Below, piece after piece: positions 30,279-38,494 of a DNA stretch of 64,000 nt; the first letter of the stretch is position 1; each line of letters begins with the position of its first letter. Where the stretch lies: positions 62,001 through 126,000 of the forward strand of contig JAUNUH010000005.1 of assembly GCA_030538275.1 (NCBI GenBank). The letters run 5' to 3'. A model generated the notes under the pieces. The model had not been told where the DNA came from and made no database searches. It saw only the letters and a list, made by a program, of their open reading frames with translations. Source of the DNA: Flavobacteriaceae bacterium. Its GTDB lineage: Bacteria; Bacteroidota; Bacteroidia; Flavobacteriales; Weeksellaceae. The position numbers were made by a program, and so were the translations under genes.

Positions 30279-31148
30279 ATGGCTAATTTAAAAGAAATAC
30301 GAAGCAGAATCACATCGGTTGCATCTACCATGCAGATTACCAACGCTATGAAAATGGTGTCGGCTGCAAAATTGAAAAAAGCCCAGGATTCCATCACTCA
30401 AATGCGGCCCTATGCCAATAAATTGCGTGAATTGATGGACAATGTGAGTGCTGCTGTTACAGAAGATATTGGTGGCGAATTTACCCAAAAAAGAGAGGTA
30501 CAGAATGTGTTGATTATTGCTATTACCTCCAATAGAGGACTAGCAGGCGCATTCAACTCTTCGGTGAACAAAGAAGTTATTCATTTAATTGAGCATACCT
30601 ACGCAGGAAAAAATGTTCAAGTATTGACTTTGGGTAAAAAAGGAAACGATATTCTCAAAAAATCTTATTCTATTTACCGACATAATAGTGCGGTTTGGGA
30701 TGATTTTACCTTCAAAAACGTATCAGATATTGCCGATGAAGTGATGCTGGCTTTCAAAAATCATGAATTTGACGAAGTGAGATTGGTTTACAATCATTTC
30801 AAAAATGCAGCTACACAATTGGTGATGAATGAAGCCTTTTTACCCATCTCTATAGATACACCTGTAACAGATAAGCAAGAAGCAGAAACTGATTATATTT
30901 TTGAACCGGGTAAAATAGAAATTTTATTGGAATTAATTCCAAAAACGCTCAAAACACAACTATTCAAAGCCATGTTAGATTCTAACGCATCTGAACATGG
31001 CGCGCGTATGACCGCTATGCACAAAGCAACCGACAACGCCGATGCGCTACGAAAAGATTTGACATTAGAATACAACAAAGCCCGACAGGCAGCTATTACA
31101 GGAGAAATCTTGGAAATCGTAGGAGGAGCCGAAGCTTTGGGAGGATAA
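30279..31148 (+). CDS. atpG: F0F1 ATP synthase subunit gamma
   Basis: Central rotor shaft of F1. The 289 residues start MANLKEIRSRITSV..STMQITNAMKMVSAAKLKKAQ, the conserved N-terminal coiled coil. They end with the C-terminal helix, DNADALRKDLTLEYNKARQAAITGEILEIVGGAEAL. The length is normal. It is the last atp gene here; atpD and atpC are elsewhere, as usual in Flavobacteriia. The right inverted repeat of the inserted gene ends just before this start, so the native leader of atpG may have been replaced. The final 60 bp and terminator are duplicated at 32357-32504. Confidence 0.94.
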   Translation: MANLKEIRSRITSVASTMQITNAMKMVSAAKLKKAQDSITQMRPYANKLRELMDNVSAAVTEDIGGEFTQKREVQNVLIIAITSNRGLAGAFNSSVNKEVIHLIEHTYAGKNVQVLTLGKKGNDILKKSYSIYRHNSAVWDDFTFKNVSDIADEVMLAFKNHEFDEVRLVYNHFKNAATQLVMNEAFLPISIDTPVTDKQEAETDYIFEPGKIEILLELIPKTLKTQLFKAMLDSNASEHGARMTAMHKATDNADALRKDLTLEYNKARQAAITGEILEIVGGAEALGG

Positions 31149-31365
31149 ATATTTAAAATTGAAAAAAGTAAAAACCGGGCCGACTTGTCGGCCCGGTTTT
31201 TTTCGGTTAAACTTTATCTTAAATTATTGCTAAAAGAAGTGTTTTGTGAATAAATTTTTATAGATTTATCAGGATAAGTATATAAATATTTGTATTTCTA
31301 ATTTCTAATTTCGTCCTATATTAACAATTAAAAATTTTTATTATGAAACGATTATTTTTATCTTT
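31059..31365 (+). repeat. Tandem segmental duplication, copy 1 boundary region
   Basis: Contains the end of atpG, its terminator, an AT-rich leader and the first codons of a small secreted protein. The same order reappears at 32357-32664, about 1.3 kb downstream. The best match is the segment TATTTGTATTTCTAATTTCT plus TAATTTCG, identical in both leaders, and AAATTTTTATTATGAAACGA over the start codons. Confidence 0.75.
31171..31203 (+). terminator. Rho-independent terminator of the atp operon
   Basis: GC-rich stem AAAACCGGGCCGAC..GTCGGCCCGGTTTT with a minimal loop, followed by T's, 22 bp after the atpG stop. Confidence 0.92.
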
Positions 31366-31588
31366 AGGTTTGGTCCTTTTAGGAGGAATTACATTGGCTA
31401 ATACAAATGAAAATGCACTTTCATACCAAAATATGAAATCAAGCAATGAGGAGAATTATTGTGAAAAAAGTGCACATAATTTTGTAAATGCTTTAGAACA
31501 GTATAATACAAGTCTTTCTTCTAATGAATTAGTAGATGCCTATAATTTCTGGTTAAATTGGTGTTATAGCGGCTTTAGAATCAGATAA
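31343..31588 (+). CDS. Small secreted protein paired with GLPGLI gene (copy 1)
   Basis: 81 residues with a signal peptide (MKRLFLSLGLVLLGGITLA) and a short mature part of about 60 residues containing two Cys. The leader carries TAATTTCG at 31306-31313, a near match to the -7 consensus that is also kept in the second copy. It ends 24 bp before the first GLPGLI gene. Its signal peptide resembles that of the 89-residue protein at 32642, but the mature parts have diverged. No function is known. Confidence 0.6.
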   Translation: MKRLFLSLGLVLLGGITLANTNENALSYQNMKSSNEENYCEKSAHNFVNALEQYNTSLSSNELVDAYNFWLNWCYSGFRIR

Positions 31589-31612
31589 TAAATATCCAAA
31601 AAAGTATCCAAA

Positions 31613-32353
31613 ATGGTTTTTAATTTTAGAAATACATTAATACTTATCTTATTTTTTGCTTTTTATTTAAGTTATGGGCAGGGAAATGCCAATTTGTTTC
31701 ATTATACGGCTTATAAAGTTGAAAATTCAAGCGATACGAAATCGGTTGGTAAATTTGATGATTTTATTGCTAAACATGAGGAGCCAATTCAATTTGAGTT
31801 GAAATCAAATGAAAAAGAAGCATTGTTTTACCCAATCGAAAAGCTAAATAATTCGCAAACATTAAGTTTTAGTTTTAATAAGGCCTTTGTGAAAACGCAA
31901 GGAGAGTTTTATTATGATTATGATTCAAGAATAGTAGAAAATAGAAAGCCCTACGGAAATAAGAATTATATTGTAACATATCCATTTGATTATTATACCT
32001 GGGAAATAGATTCTACTACTGTATAAATTTCGGGATATAAATGCAAAAAAGCCGTATTCAAAAGGAATGATTTAGGTTTAAAAACTGATAGAATATATAG
32101 TATAACCGTTTGGTTTGATGATAGTTTTGAAAAGAATATTGCACCTTTTGGTTTGGTCGGTTTACCGGGTTTAATCGTTCAGGTTAACTTTAATGAGAAT
32201 TTTATGGTGCAATTGTCTTCATTCGAAAAAAAGAAAGAATTTAATATTCAACCATTCGACAAAGGCAAACGAATCTCTCCAGAAGCATTTCAGAGCATGA
32301 TTGATGAAGCAATATTAAGATTAAGAAGAATGAATGCGCCATCATACGAATGA
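31613..32353 (+). pseudogene. GLPGLI-family secreted protein, interrupted by one in-frame TAA
   Basis: A signal-peptide frame (MVFNFRNTLILILFFAFYLSYGQ) runs to a TAA at 32024-32026. The same frame then stays open to 32353 and carries the family name motif in APFGLVGLPGLIVQV. No other break is visible. Read through, the product would be about 246 residues, normal for the family. GLPGLI proteins are exported, of unknown function, and occur beside TonB-dependent receptors, as here further downstream. A point mutation is the simplest cause. Confidence 0.8.
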
Positions 32354-32356
32354 AGG

Positions 32357-32446
32357 TTCGAGTACGAAAAATGCATAACACGACAAGCAGTGATCACCGG
32401 CCAAATCCTAGAATTTGTAGGAGGAGCCGAAGCTTTGGGTGGATAA
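32357..32446 (+). pseudogene. Duplicated fragment of the atpG 3' end
   Basis: In one frame this segment reads FEYEKCITRQAVITGQ..ILEFVGGAEALGG and stop, almost the same as the atpG C-terminus LEYNKARQAAITGE..ILEIVGGAEALGG. It has no start and follows the first GLPGLI pseudogene. A degenerate copy of the atpG terminator comes next at 32474-32504. Confidence 0.85.
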
Positions 32447-32473
32447 ACATTCAAAATTGAAAAAAAAGTGATA

Positions 32474-32504
32474 ACCGGGCCGACGACTTGTTGGCGCGGT
32501 TTTT
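32474..32504 (+). terminator. Degenerate copy of the atp terminator
   Basis: ACCGGGCCGAC pairs with GTTGGCGCGGT with one G-G mismatch and one G-T pair, followed by TTTTT. It could still terminate weakly and would now follow the first GLPGLI gene. Confidence 0.65.
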
Positions 32505-32641
32505 ATGGTTAAATTTAAACCGGAAAAGTGCTGAAAATGACGTATTTTTGATATATTTTTATATCTTTATTAAATTAATTGAAAAAATATTTGTATTTCT
32601 AATTTCTAATTTCGACATATAAAGAATAAAAAATTTTTATT

Positions 32642-32911
32642 ATGAAACGAATATTTTTATCTTTAGCCTTTATAGGATTGGGAAGTTTTGCATGGGGTGA
32701 TGAAATTGCCAAAGATGTAAATGAAATCGTAATGCCTGTTGTTGTAGAATCCCCGGCAAAAGTTTTAGACTGTACGGTTTATGTGCATCAACACACCTTT
32801 ACCAAAGATGATGGAACAGTAGTGTCTTTCTGTACTTCTAGGGCAGAATGTGATACACAGAAAGAGCTAGATGAATATGAAAATTCAGGTAATGATCCTT
32901 GCTGGAATTAA
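32642..32911 (+). CDS. Small secreted cysteine-containing protein paired with GLPGLI gene (copy 2)
   Basis: 89 residues. The signal peptide (MKRIFLSLAFIGLGSFAWG) resembles that of the copy 1 partner. The mature part of about 70 residues has four Cys (DCTVYV, SFCTSR, AECDTQ, DPCWN), which suggests two disulfides outside the cytoplasm. It has the same conserved leader, with TAATTTCG at 32607-32614. The GLPGLI frame starts 3 bp after its stop, so the two are cotranscribed. Function unknown. Confidence 0.65.
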   Translation: MKRIFLSLAFIGLGSFAWGDEIAKDVNEIVMPVVVESPAKVLDCTVYVHQHTFTKDDGTVVSFCTSRAECDTQKELDEYENSGNDPCWN

Positions 32912-32914
32912 ATT

Positions 32915-33682
32915 ATGAAATACCACTTTCACTTTTTATTTATTTTGTTATGCTTGCCTTTGGCAGGGCAAAATTGTGTTGATATTACCTATTTACAAAC
33001 ATCTGGTATTCAAAATAAATTATTTGTTGAATATGCATTTACATCAGATTATTCAACCAGTTCTTTCGAAATTGTAAAAATATTAAATAATCAAAAAGAA
33101 TTCAAACAAACAAATACTGAGAAAATGAATAATTCTACCATTGTTCATAAAACCCAAATTTATACAATTGTAGAAAATAATGAAAAATCTATTGTTTATA
33201 AAGACTTTTTGAATAGGAAAGTTTTAGGATTTCAAGAAACTCCAGGTTAAGAATTATTTAATATTGTAGAAGAATCTATGCCAGAAACTATTTGGACTAT
33301 TACTGATGAGACTGAGAATTATTTGGGATTTGTTGTCCAAAAAGCCACAGGCCATCATTTAGGTCGTGATTATATCGCTTGGTTTACTTCAGAAATCCCT
33401 GTAAGCGATGGCCCAAGAAGGCTTAATGGACTTCCTGGTTTAATTTTAAAAGCTGAATCTATAGATGGATTTGTACAGTATTCTGCCATGAACATCAAGT
33501 TGCATAATTCAGACTGTAAAGTTCGAAATCCATTGAGCTTGTATCCTGATAGAGAGATTATTACAGTAGATCAACAGGGGAAAAGAAAAGAGAAACATTT
33601 TGAGCAACAAGAAGCTTATCTGCAGAGTAAATCATCTAAAAATTCTAGTATAATAATTAGAAATGGTATAGAAATAAGATAA
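32915..33682 (+). pseudogene. Second GLPGLI-family protein, interrupted by one in-frame TAA
   Basis: The signal-peptide start MKYHFHFLFILLCLPLAGQ is followed by an NCVDITYLQ segment and an open frame to a TAA at 33248-33250. The same frame then continues to 33682 with WFTSEIPVSDGP..NGLPGLILKAES. Aligned to the intact paralogue at 33709 by their shared NIV..PE.W motif, the TAA falls where that protein has a Lys, so AAA to TAA is a plausible single change. Read through, about 255 residues. Everything downstream of the stop looks conserved. Confidence 0.8.
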
Positions 33683-33708
33683 AATGTAAAGCTGAAAATT
33701 ATAAAAAA

Positions 33709-34485
33709 ATGAAATTTTTACCAATGGTTTTTGGCATTTTTGCCCAATTCTTATTTGGTCAAAATTGTTTAGAAATTAAATTTTTACAGTTAGCCGGCAA
33801 TGAGTTTCAGGCCAGAACATTAAATGAATTTAAATCCGATTATCAACAGAGCCATTACCGCTCGCTTGAATTTTTAAATATCGATGAAACCTTTGAAGAA
33901 GAAAAAAAAGTTGAAAGTATAGGTAATAACATTGTTATAGCTACCACTTCACACATATTTCAAGAAACGGATGATAATATAACCTACAAAAACTTTTTAT
34001 CTGATTCTTTGGTGGATTATGATTATATGATGGGCAAATCCAATCATGTAAACATTGTGCAGAAAATACCTGAAATCAATTGGCAAATTCAATTGGAGAA
34101 AGACAGTATTCTGGGTTTTACTGTGCAAAAAGCTGAAGGGAAATTTGGTGGTAGGGATTATACAGCATGGTTTGCTTCAGATATTTCGATTAGTGATGGT
34201 CCTTTTAAGTTGAATGGCTTGCCTGGTATGATTTTAAAAGCAGAATCAGAAGATGGTTTTGTATCCTTTATTGCTCAGGAAATAAATATTTTCAAAGGAG
34301 AATGCGCCATTGATAACCCTCTGATTTCGCACGCACAAGCAGCTGTTTACACGTTAAAACAAAAAAGAGAAGAAGAAATAAGGAATGTAAAGAAAAACAA
34401 AGCCTACATGCACAGTAAAACCGGTGGAAGCTATTTTAACTATGACATGAGCGGCGGCATAGAAAAGCCAGATTCAATTGAATAA
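33709..34485 (+). CDS. GLPGLI-family secreted protein (intact)
   Basis: 258 residues with a signal peptide (MKFLPMVFGIFAQFLFGQ) and the motif WFASDISISDGPFKLNGLPGMILKAES, in which the last Ile of GLPGLI is kept and Leu is replaced by Met. It is the only unbroken GLPGLI gene of the three here. It overlaps the TonB-receptor-like gene by 8 bp, so the two are coupled. The family's role is not established; the fixed pairing with a barrel protein suggests a periplasmic or surface helper. Confidence 0.85.
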   Translation: MKFLPMVFGIFAQFLFGQNCLEIKFLQLAGNEFQARTLNEFKSDYQQSHYRSLEFLNIDETFEEEKKVESIGNNIVIATTSHIFQETDDNITYKNFLSDSLVDYDYMMGKSNHVNIVQKIPEINWQIQLEKDSILGFTVQKAEGKFGGRDYTAWFASDISISDGPFKLNGLPGMILKAESEDGFVSFIAQEINIFKGECAIDNPLISHAQAAVYTLKQKREEEIRNVKKNKAYMHSKTGGSYFNYDMSGGIEKPDSIE

Positions 34486-37120
34486 ATTTCATTTTTATAT
34501 ACTCATTTTTCTTTTATTTTGGGCTGAATCTATTCATGCACAAAGCATCAAAGGTACTGTTTATGACCTGTACGGCGATCCTGTAGCATCAGCCATGGTC
34601 GAAATTAGAAATGCAGACGACCTGATTTTAGCCTTTGCATTAAGCAAGAAATCAGGTGATTTTGAAATTAATATTTCTGAATTAAATCCCTCAGCTAACC
34701 ATTTTCTTATCGTTCGCAAAATTAATTTTGTTACACACAAACAACAAGTACAACTTTCAGAAATTTCTTCCAAATTCTTTGAAATTCAATTAGAAGATAC
34801 GGTTACCATTTTGCAACCCCTTGTAGTACAAGGTGAAATACCACCGATAAAAGAAAAAAGTGATACCGTAATTTATCATGTAGAATCCTTTAAAGACGGC
34901 TCTGAAAAGGTAATTGAAGATGTCCTCAAAAACATGCCAGGCATTGATGTGGACGAAGAAAGCGGTACCATAAAGTATAAAGGAATGCCCATCGAAAAAG
35001 TTCTGCTCGATGGTGATGACCTCTTTGATAGAAATTATACCACAGGAACACGAAATATAAGCGCGGATATAGTAAAAGATGTAGAAGCCATCGAAAACTG
35101 GAGCGAAAATAAACTCCTCAAAGGTATAGAAAACAGCTCCAAAGTTGCGCTCAACCTCAAACTCAAAAAAGGAAAATCCGACTTTTCAGGAAACGCACAT
35201 GCAGAGGCAGGGGTAGAAAACCGTATCAATGCGGGCATCACAGGAATTCTTCTCTCATCAAAAAATAAAATTTTCGGACTTACTTCATTCAATAATACAG
35301 GAGTCAATAATAGCCCTAGCGATTATTATTCAGCGATTTTGTCAAAAGCTGAAAATGAACGAAATACATTTCAACCTTTTCGGTATATAGAAGAAGAAGC
35401 ATATTTGGGAAGAATTTCTACTACAAGACTCAAGCGTAATAATCTGTGGTACAGCAGTTTAAATGAGTTGTATAAATTGAATGATAAAATGGATTTCAGG
35501 CTAATCTTTAATTTTACCCAAGATTTTTTAAGCCATTATTTACAAGATACAAAAAAGTATCAATTGCCCAATGAAGAACTGGTGTTGTACGAAACCGAAG
35601 ATTTTCAAAAACGACCCAAACTTGCACAAACCAATCTCGATTTCAATTGGCAACTATCAAACAACAGTTCTATCCAACTCAAAAGCGAGTGGCTCGACGA
35701 ATCTATCCTTAGCATCAATCAAAAAAACGTAAACTACACAACCGATGCTAATTATAAACTTCTGAGTAAAAATTATTTTACATCGAACAGGCTTTTCTAT
35801 ACCCAAAAAATAAATCAACAACAAGCCTGGACCATGGAATCTGGCTTTTCGTCGGGTACAATTCCACAAAATCTTACTTTGTCACCTCAAATAAACTTTG
35901 AAGAACATAACTTTTCAACCGGTAATGAAACTCATCAAGTCGCTAAAAGTCAAAGAGATGTATTGTTTTTCAATACTTCCTATTTCGGAAATTTAAATTC
36001 TGGAAATAATTTTGAAACAAATTTGGCTATCATATATTCCAACGAATCTTTGGAATCTGCACTAAGCCAAAAAAACAGTTTCAACCATAGCCATCAACAA
36101 ATCCTACATTCAGAATTTACAGGTAAATATGGATTTAAATGGAATAAATTCGAATTTACGCCCGAATTCACACTCAAAAACTACCAAATCAATTTTGAAG
36201 ATAATTTACAATCAATTCAAAATCAATTCAATAATTTCGTAATTAATCCAAAAATTTCAATAAGCAAAAAGTTCGATGCAGATACACAATTGACATGGAT
36301 GGCCTCTATGGATCAAGCGCCACAAAGTTTAAATTATTTGTTTTCAAATTTTATCATCTCTGGTAATCGCGTATTGAAAAGAAATTTACCCCAATTCAAC
36401 TTCTCAGAAACCATCATGTCTGGCTTGCAATTCAAACGCGCAAAACCCATGCAATTTCATGAATATGAATTCAAATTAAATTATTTTAGATTCAAAAATG
36501 CCTATTTCTCAAATCACGAAATTTTTAATAATTTCAGTGAAATTACTCGTTTTTATCTACCCGAAACCAACACAACACTGTCTGCCGAAGCCACTTACGA
36601 GCAGTTTCTAAGTTTTATGTATTCTACCGCACGTCTTATCGCTCGTTATCGAATTTCGGATTATAAAAATATGGTAAATAACTCCGACTTGAGAGATGTT
36701 TCTTCGCGTAATTTGATGACCAGACTATTCTTGAAAACAGGCTTTAAATCCGCTGTAAATCTGCAAAATATCTTCACCATACATATAGCCAATTATCTTG
36801 TAGATGGTAAAAAAGGAAACTATAATACACTCTATCAGAATAATTTCAAATTCCTTGTGAGACCCAATAAAGTGTGGTTTTCATCAATTTCTCTTGATTC
36901 ATACCATCAAAATAACAGCAAAAACACTGCAGTTTTTTTCCTGGATTATAACCTTAGGTTCAACCCTGCCAAAACGAATTATACATTGGGAATAGAAGCG
37001 CGCAACTTGTTGAATTACAAGTATTATACAACCAGCTTAATATCAGATTATTACAATTTCGAAAACCGAAGAAGCCTCAATACAAGGCATATTTTGCTCA
37101 CAGCAAGAATTAATTTTTAA
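34478..37120 (+). CDS. TonB-dependent-receptor-like outer-membrane protein with N-terminal carboxypeptidase-regulatory-like domain
   Basis: 880 residues from a TTG start that overlaps the GLPGLI gene and yields a signal peptide (NKFHFYILIFLLFWAESIHAQ). Residues about 23-105 form a CarboxypepD_reg-like domain (IKGTVYDLYGDPVASAMVEI). A plug-like segment follows (about 125-190, SDTVIYHVESF..EDVLKNMPGIDVDEES). The rest is barrel strand sequence ending in ILLTARINF. The plug resembles TonB receptors, but I see no clear TonB box; this subgroup is often annotated only by the N-terminal domain. Substrate unknown. Confidence 0.82.
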   Translation: MNKFHFYILIFLLFWAESIHAQSIKGTVYDLYGDPVASAMVEIRNADDLILAFALSKKSGDFEINISELNPSANHFLIVRKINFVTHKQQVQLSEISSKFFEIQLEDTVTILQPLVVQGEIPPIKEKSDTVIYHVESFKDGSEKVIEDVLKNMPGIDVDEESGTIKYKGMPIEKVLLDGDDLFDRNYTTGTRNISADIVKDVEAIENWSENKLLKGIENSSKVALNLKLKKGKSDFSGNAHAEAGVENRINAGITGILLSSKNKIFGLTSFNNTGVNNSPSDYYSAILSKAENERNTFQPFRYIEEEAYLGRISTTRLKRNNLWYSSLNELYKLNDKMDFRLIFNFTQDFLSHYLQDTKKYQLPNEELVLYETEDFQKRPKLAQTNLDFNWQLSNNSSIQLKSEWLDESILSINQKNVNYTTDANYKLLSKNYFTSNRLFYTQKINQQQAWTMESGFSSGTIPQNLTLSPQINFEEHNFSTGNETHQVAKSQRDVLFFNTSYFGNLNSGNNFETNLAIIYSNESLESALSQKNSFNHSHQQILHSEFTGKYGFKWNKFEFTPEFTLKNYQINFEDNLQSIQNQFNNFVINPKISISKKFDADTQLTWMASMDQAPQSLNYLFSNFIISGNRVLKRNLPQFNFSETIMSGLQFKRAKPMQFHEYEFKLNYFRFKNAYFSNHEIFNNFSEITRFYLPETNTTLSAEATYEQFLSFMYSTARLIARYRISDYKNMVNNSDLRDVSSRNLMTRLFLKTGFKSAVNLQNIFTIHIANYLVDGKKGNYNTLYQNNFKFLVRPNKVWFSSISLDSYHQNNSKNTAVFFLDYNLRFNPAKTNYTLGIEARNLLNYKYYTTSLISDYYNFENRRSLNTRHILLTARINF

Positions 37121-37178
37121 TTCTTGACCCTGAGAATGGGTAAATCGCAATATCTTTACCCAATCAATTTGATGTAAC

Positions 37179-38144
37179 ATGCCCGTCGTACCCTCTTCCT
37201 ATCAACCGCCGTTTTGGTTCAGGCAAATGGATTTGGTTACCATTTATTCAGCGCGGTTAAGAAGCTTGCAAAAGATTGATTATCAACGCGAAAGAATCGA
37301 TTTACCCGACGGAGATTTTATCGATTTAGACTGGAGTTTTTCCCGTCAAAACACCAAAAAATGTATCATTTTATTGCATGGTTTAGAAGGCTCCTCACAA
37401 AGTCGTTACAATTTAGCACTCGCTAATCTATTCAATTCCAATAGTTTGGATGTTTGCGCTGTCAATTTTCGGGGTTGTAGTGGCCAGCCGAATTTGAAAT
37501 ATATTTGTTATCATTCCGGCAAAACAGATGATGTAGAATTTATTGTAAATCAAATTGTTACAAAGACAAAATACGATCAGCTCTTTTTGCATGGCGTGAG
37601 TCTTGGTGGAAATGTTCTCCTCAAATATCTAGGCGAAAACAAAAATCTTCCCATCCAAATCAAATCAGCAATGGCGGTTTCAACTCCTTGTGATCTCTCG
37701 GGTTCGTCGCGAAAATTGCTCAACTTTCGCAACCAAATTTATACGCAGAATTTTACCCGTCAATTGCTGCAAAAACTCAAAACAAAGCAGCAACAATTCC
37801 CAGAAATGTTTGAATTGAACAGTTTGAAAGCCATCCGTAATGTGCTGGAATTTGATGAATTATACACCTCAAAGGCGCACGGATTCACCGATGCCGAAGA
37901 TTATTATCAAAAAAGCAGTTCGCTACAATTTTTGGAGCATATTCGCATTCCTACGCTGTTGTTAAACGCCCAAAACGATTCTTTTCTTTCTAAAGAAAGT
38001 TTTCCTTACACGATGGCAGAAAATCACCCTTTTCTCTATCTCGAAACCCCGAAATATGGCGGCCATGCAGCATTTTGGCAACCCGGCGGAATCTATTACA
38101 ATGAGCAGCGCGCCTTGGAATTTGCACAAGAATTTATGAAATAA
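37179..38144 (+). CDS. YheT-like alpha/beta hydrolase
   Basis: 321 residues. The fold motifs are LLHGLEGSS (oxyanion region), the nucleophile elbow GVSLGGN with Ser near 142, Asp near 266 in NAQNDSF, and His near 295 in YGGHAAF, giving a complete Ser-Asp-His triad. The RGCSGQPN segment after strand 4 is typical of the YheT/ABHD1-3 group, putative esterases of unknown substrate. No signal peptide, so cytosolic or peripheral. It stands alone and is followed by an interspersed repeat. Confidence 0.83.
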   Translation: MPVVPSSYQPPFWFRQMDLVTIYSARLRSLQKIDYQRERIDLPDGDFIDLDWSFSRQNTKKCIILLHGLEGSSQSRYNLALANLFNSNSLDVCAVNFRGCSGQPNLKYICYHSGKTDDVEFIVNQIVTKTKYDQLFLHGVSLGGNVLLKYLGENKNLPIQIKSAMAVSTPCDLSGSSRKLLNFRNQIYTQNFTRQLLQKLKTKQQQFPEMFELNSLKAIRNVLEFDELYTSKAHGFTDAEDYYQKSSSLQFLEHIRIPTLLLNAQNDSFLSKESFPYTMAENHPFLYLETPKYGGHAAFWQPGGIYYNEQRALEFAQEFMK

Positions 38145-38154
38145 TGTTTTTTTG

Positions 38155-38315
38155 GCAGCAACTCCGGCTGTCCACTCCAATTCCTCGGTCGTGTGCTTAC
38201 AAATAATCGTCATCCGTGCAGTTCGCTCGGTCGCTCCACTGCCCGCATGCCGTTTTTTGTGAGAGCACACGCCCTCCGGGATTTCCGTTACCATCCGGGC
38301 TGTGTTCCCTGTAAG
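38155..38315. repeat. Imperfect palindromic interspersed repeat, copy 2
   Basis: The left arm starts GGCAGCAACTCCGGCTGTCC near 38155 and the right arm is GGGATTTCCGTTACCATCCG near 38277, followed by GGCTGTG. The arms are imperfect reverse complements and share their key words with copy 1 at 5112-5270 (CAATC/CAATT..GGATTTCC.CTACAATC). This copy is clearly richer in G+C than its surroundings. A 110-codon minus-strand frame over it overlaps the hydrolase gene and is not real. The rest of the gap to 38494 holds a small hairpin (38415-38434) and a -7 box (38456-38463). Confidence 0.6.
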
Positions 38316-38455
38316 AACTAAGGAAAAAATTTAATTAAAATCTTCCTTTTCCTACAAATTATTTTGAAAAGGCCCATCTACAATTATAGCAACAACCAAA
38401 GCATATTCGAATAAAATCCTCCTAAATGAGGATTGTCGCCACGAGCTGCCGCGCC

Positions 38456-38463
38456 TAATTTTG
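38456..38463 (+). promoter_or_regulatory. -7 element of the beta-helix lipoprotein gene
   Basis: TAATTTTG matches TAnnTTTG, 31 bp before the ATG at 38495. A 7-bp hairpin (38415-38421 with 38428-38434) lies just upstream and might be an operator. Confidence 0.45.
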
Positions 38464-38494
38464 TCTTTCATATAAATCATAAAATTTATTTACG

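Larger units (their letters stand above)
32357..32664 (+). repeat. Tandem segmental duplication, copy 2 boundary region
   Basis: Partner of 31059-31365: atpG tail, terminator, leader and signal-peptide start in the same order and with nearly the same spacing (offset 1298-1301 bp). Many substitutions show that it is not recent. Confidence 0.75.

Noticed and set aside
31613..32353. Possible TAA recoding in GLPGLI genes
   Set aside because: Every other gene in the window uses TAA as a normal stop and I see no selenocysteine-like or readthrough structure, so nonsense mutation is preferred.
37962..38294. 110-codon minus-strand frame over the YheT gene end and repeat
   Set aside because: It overlaps the real hydrolase and is filled with repeat sequence.
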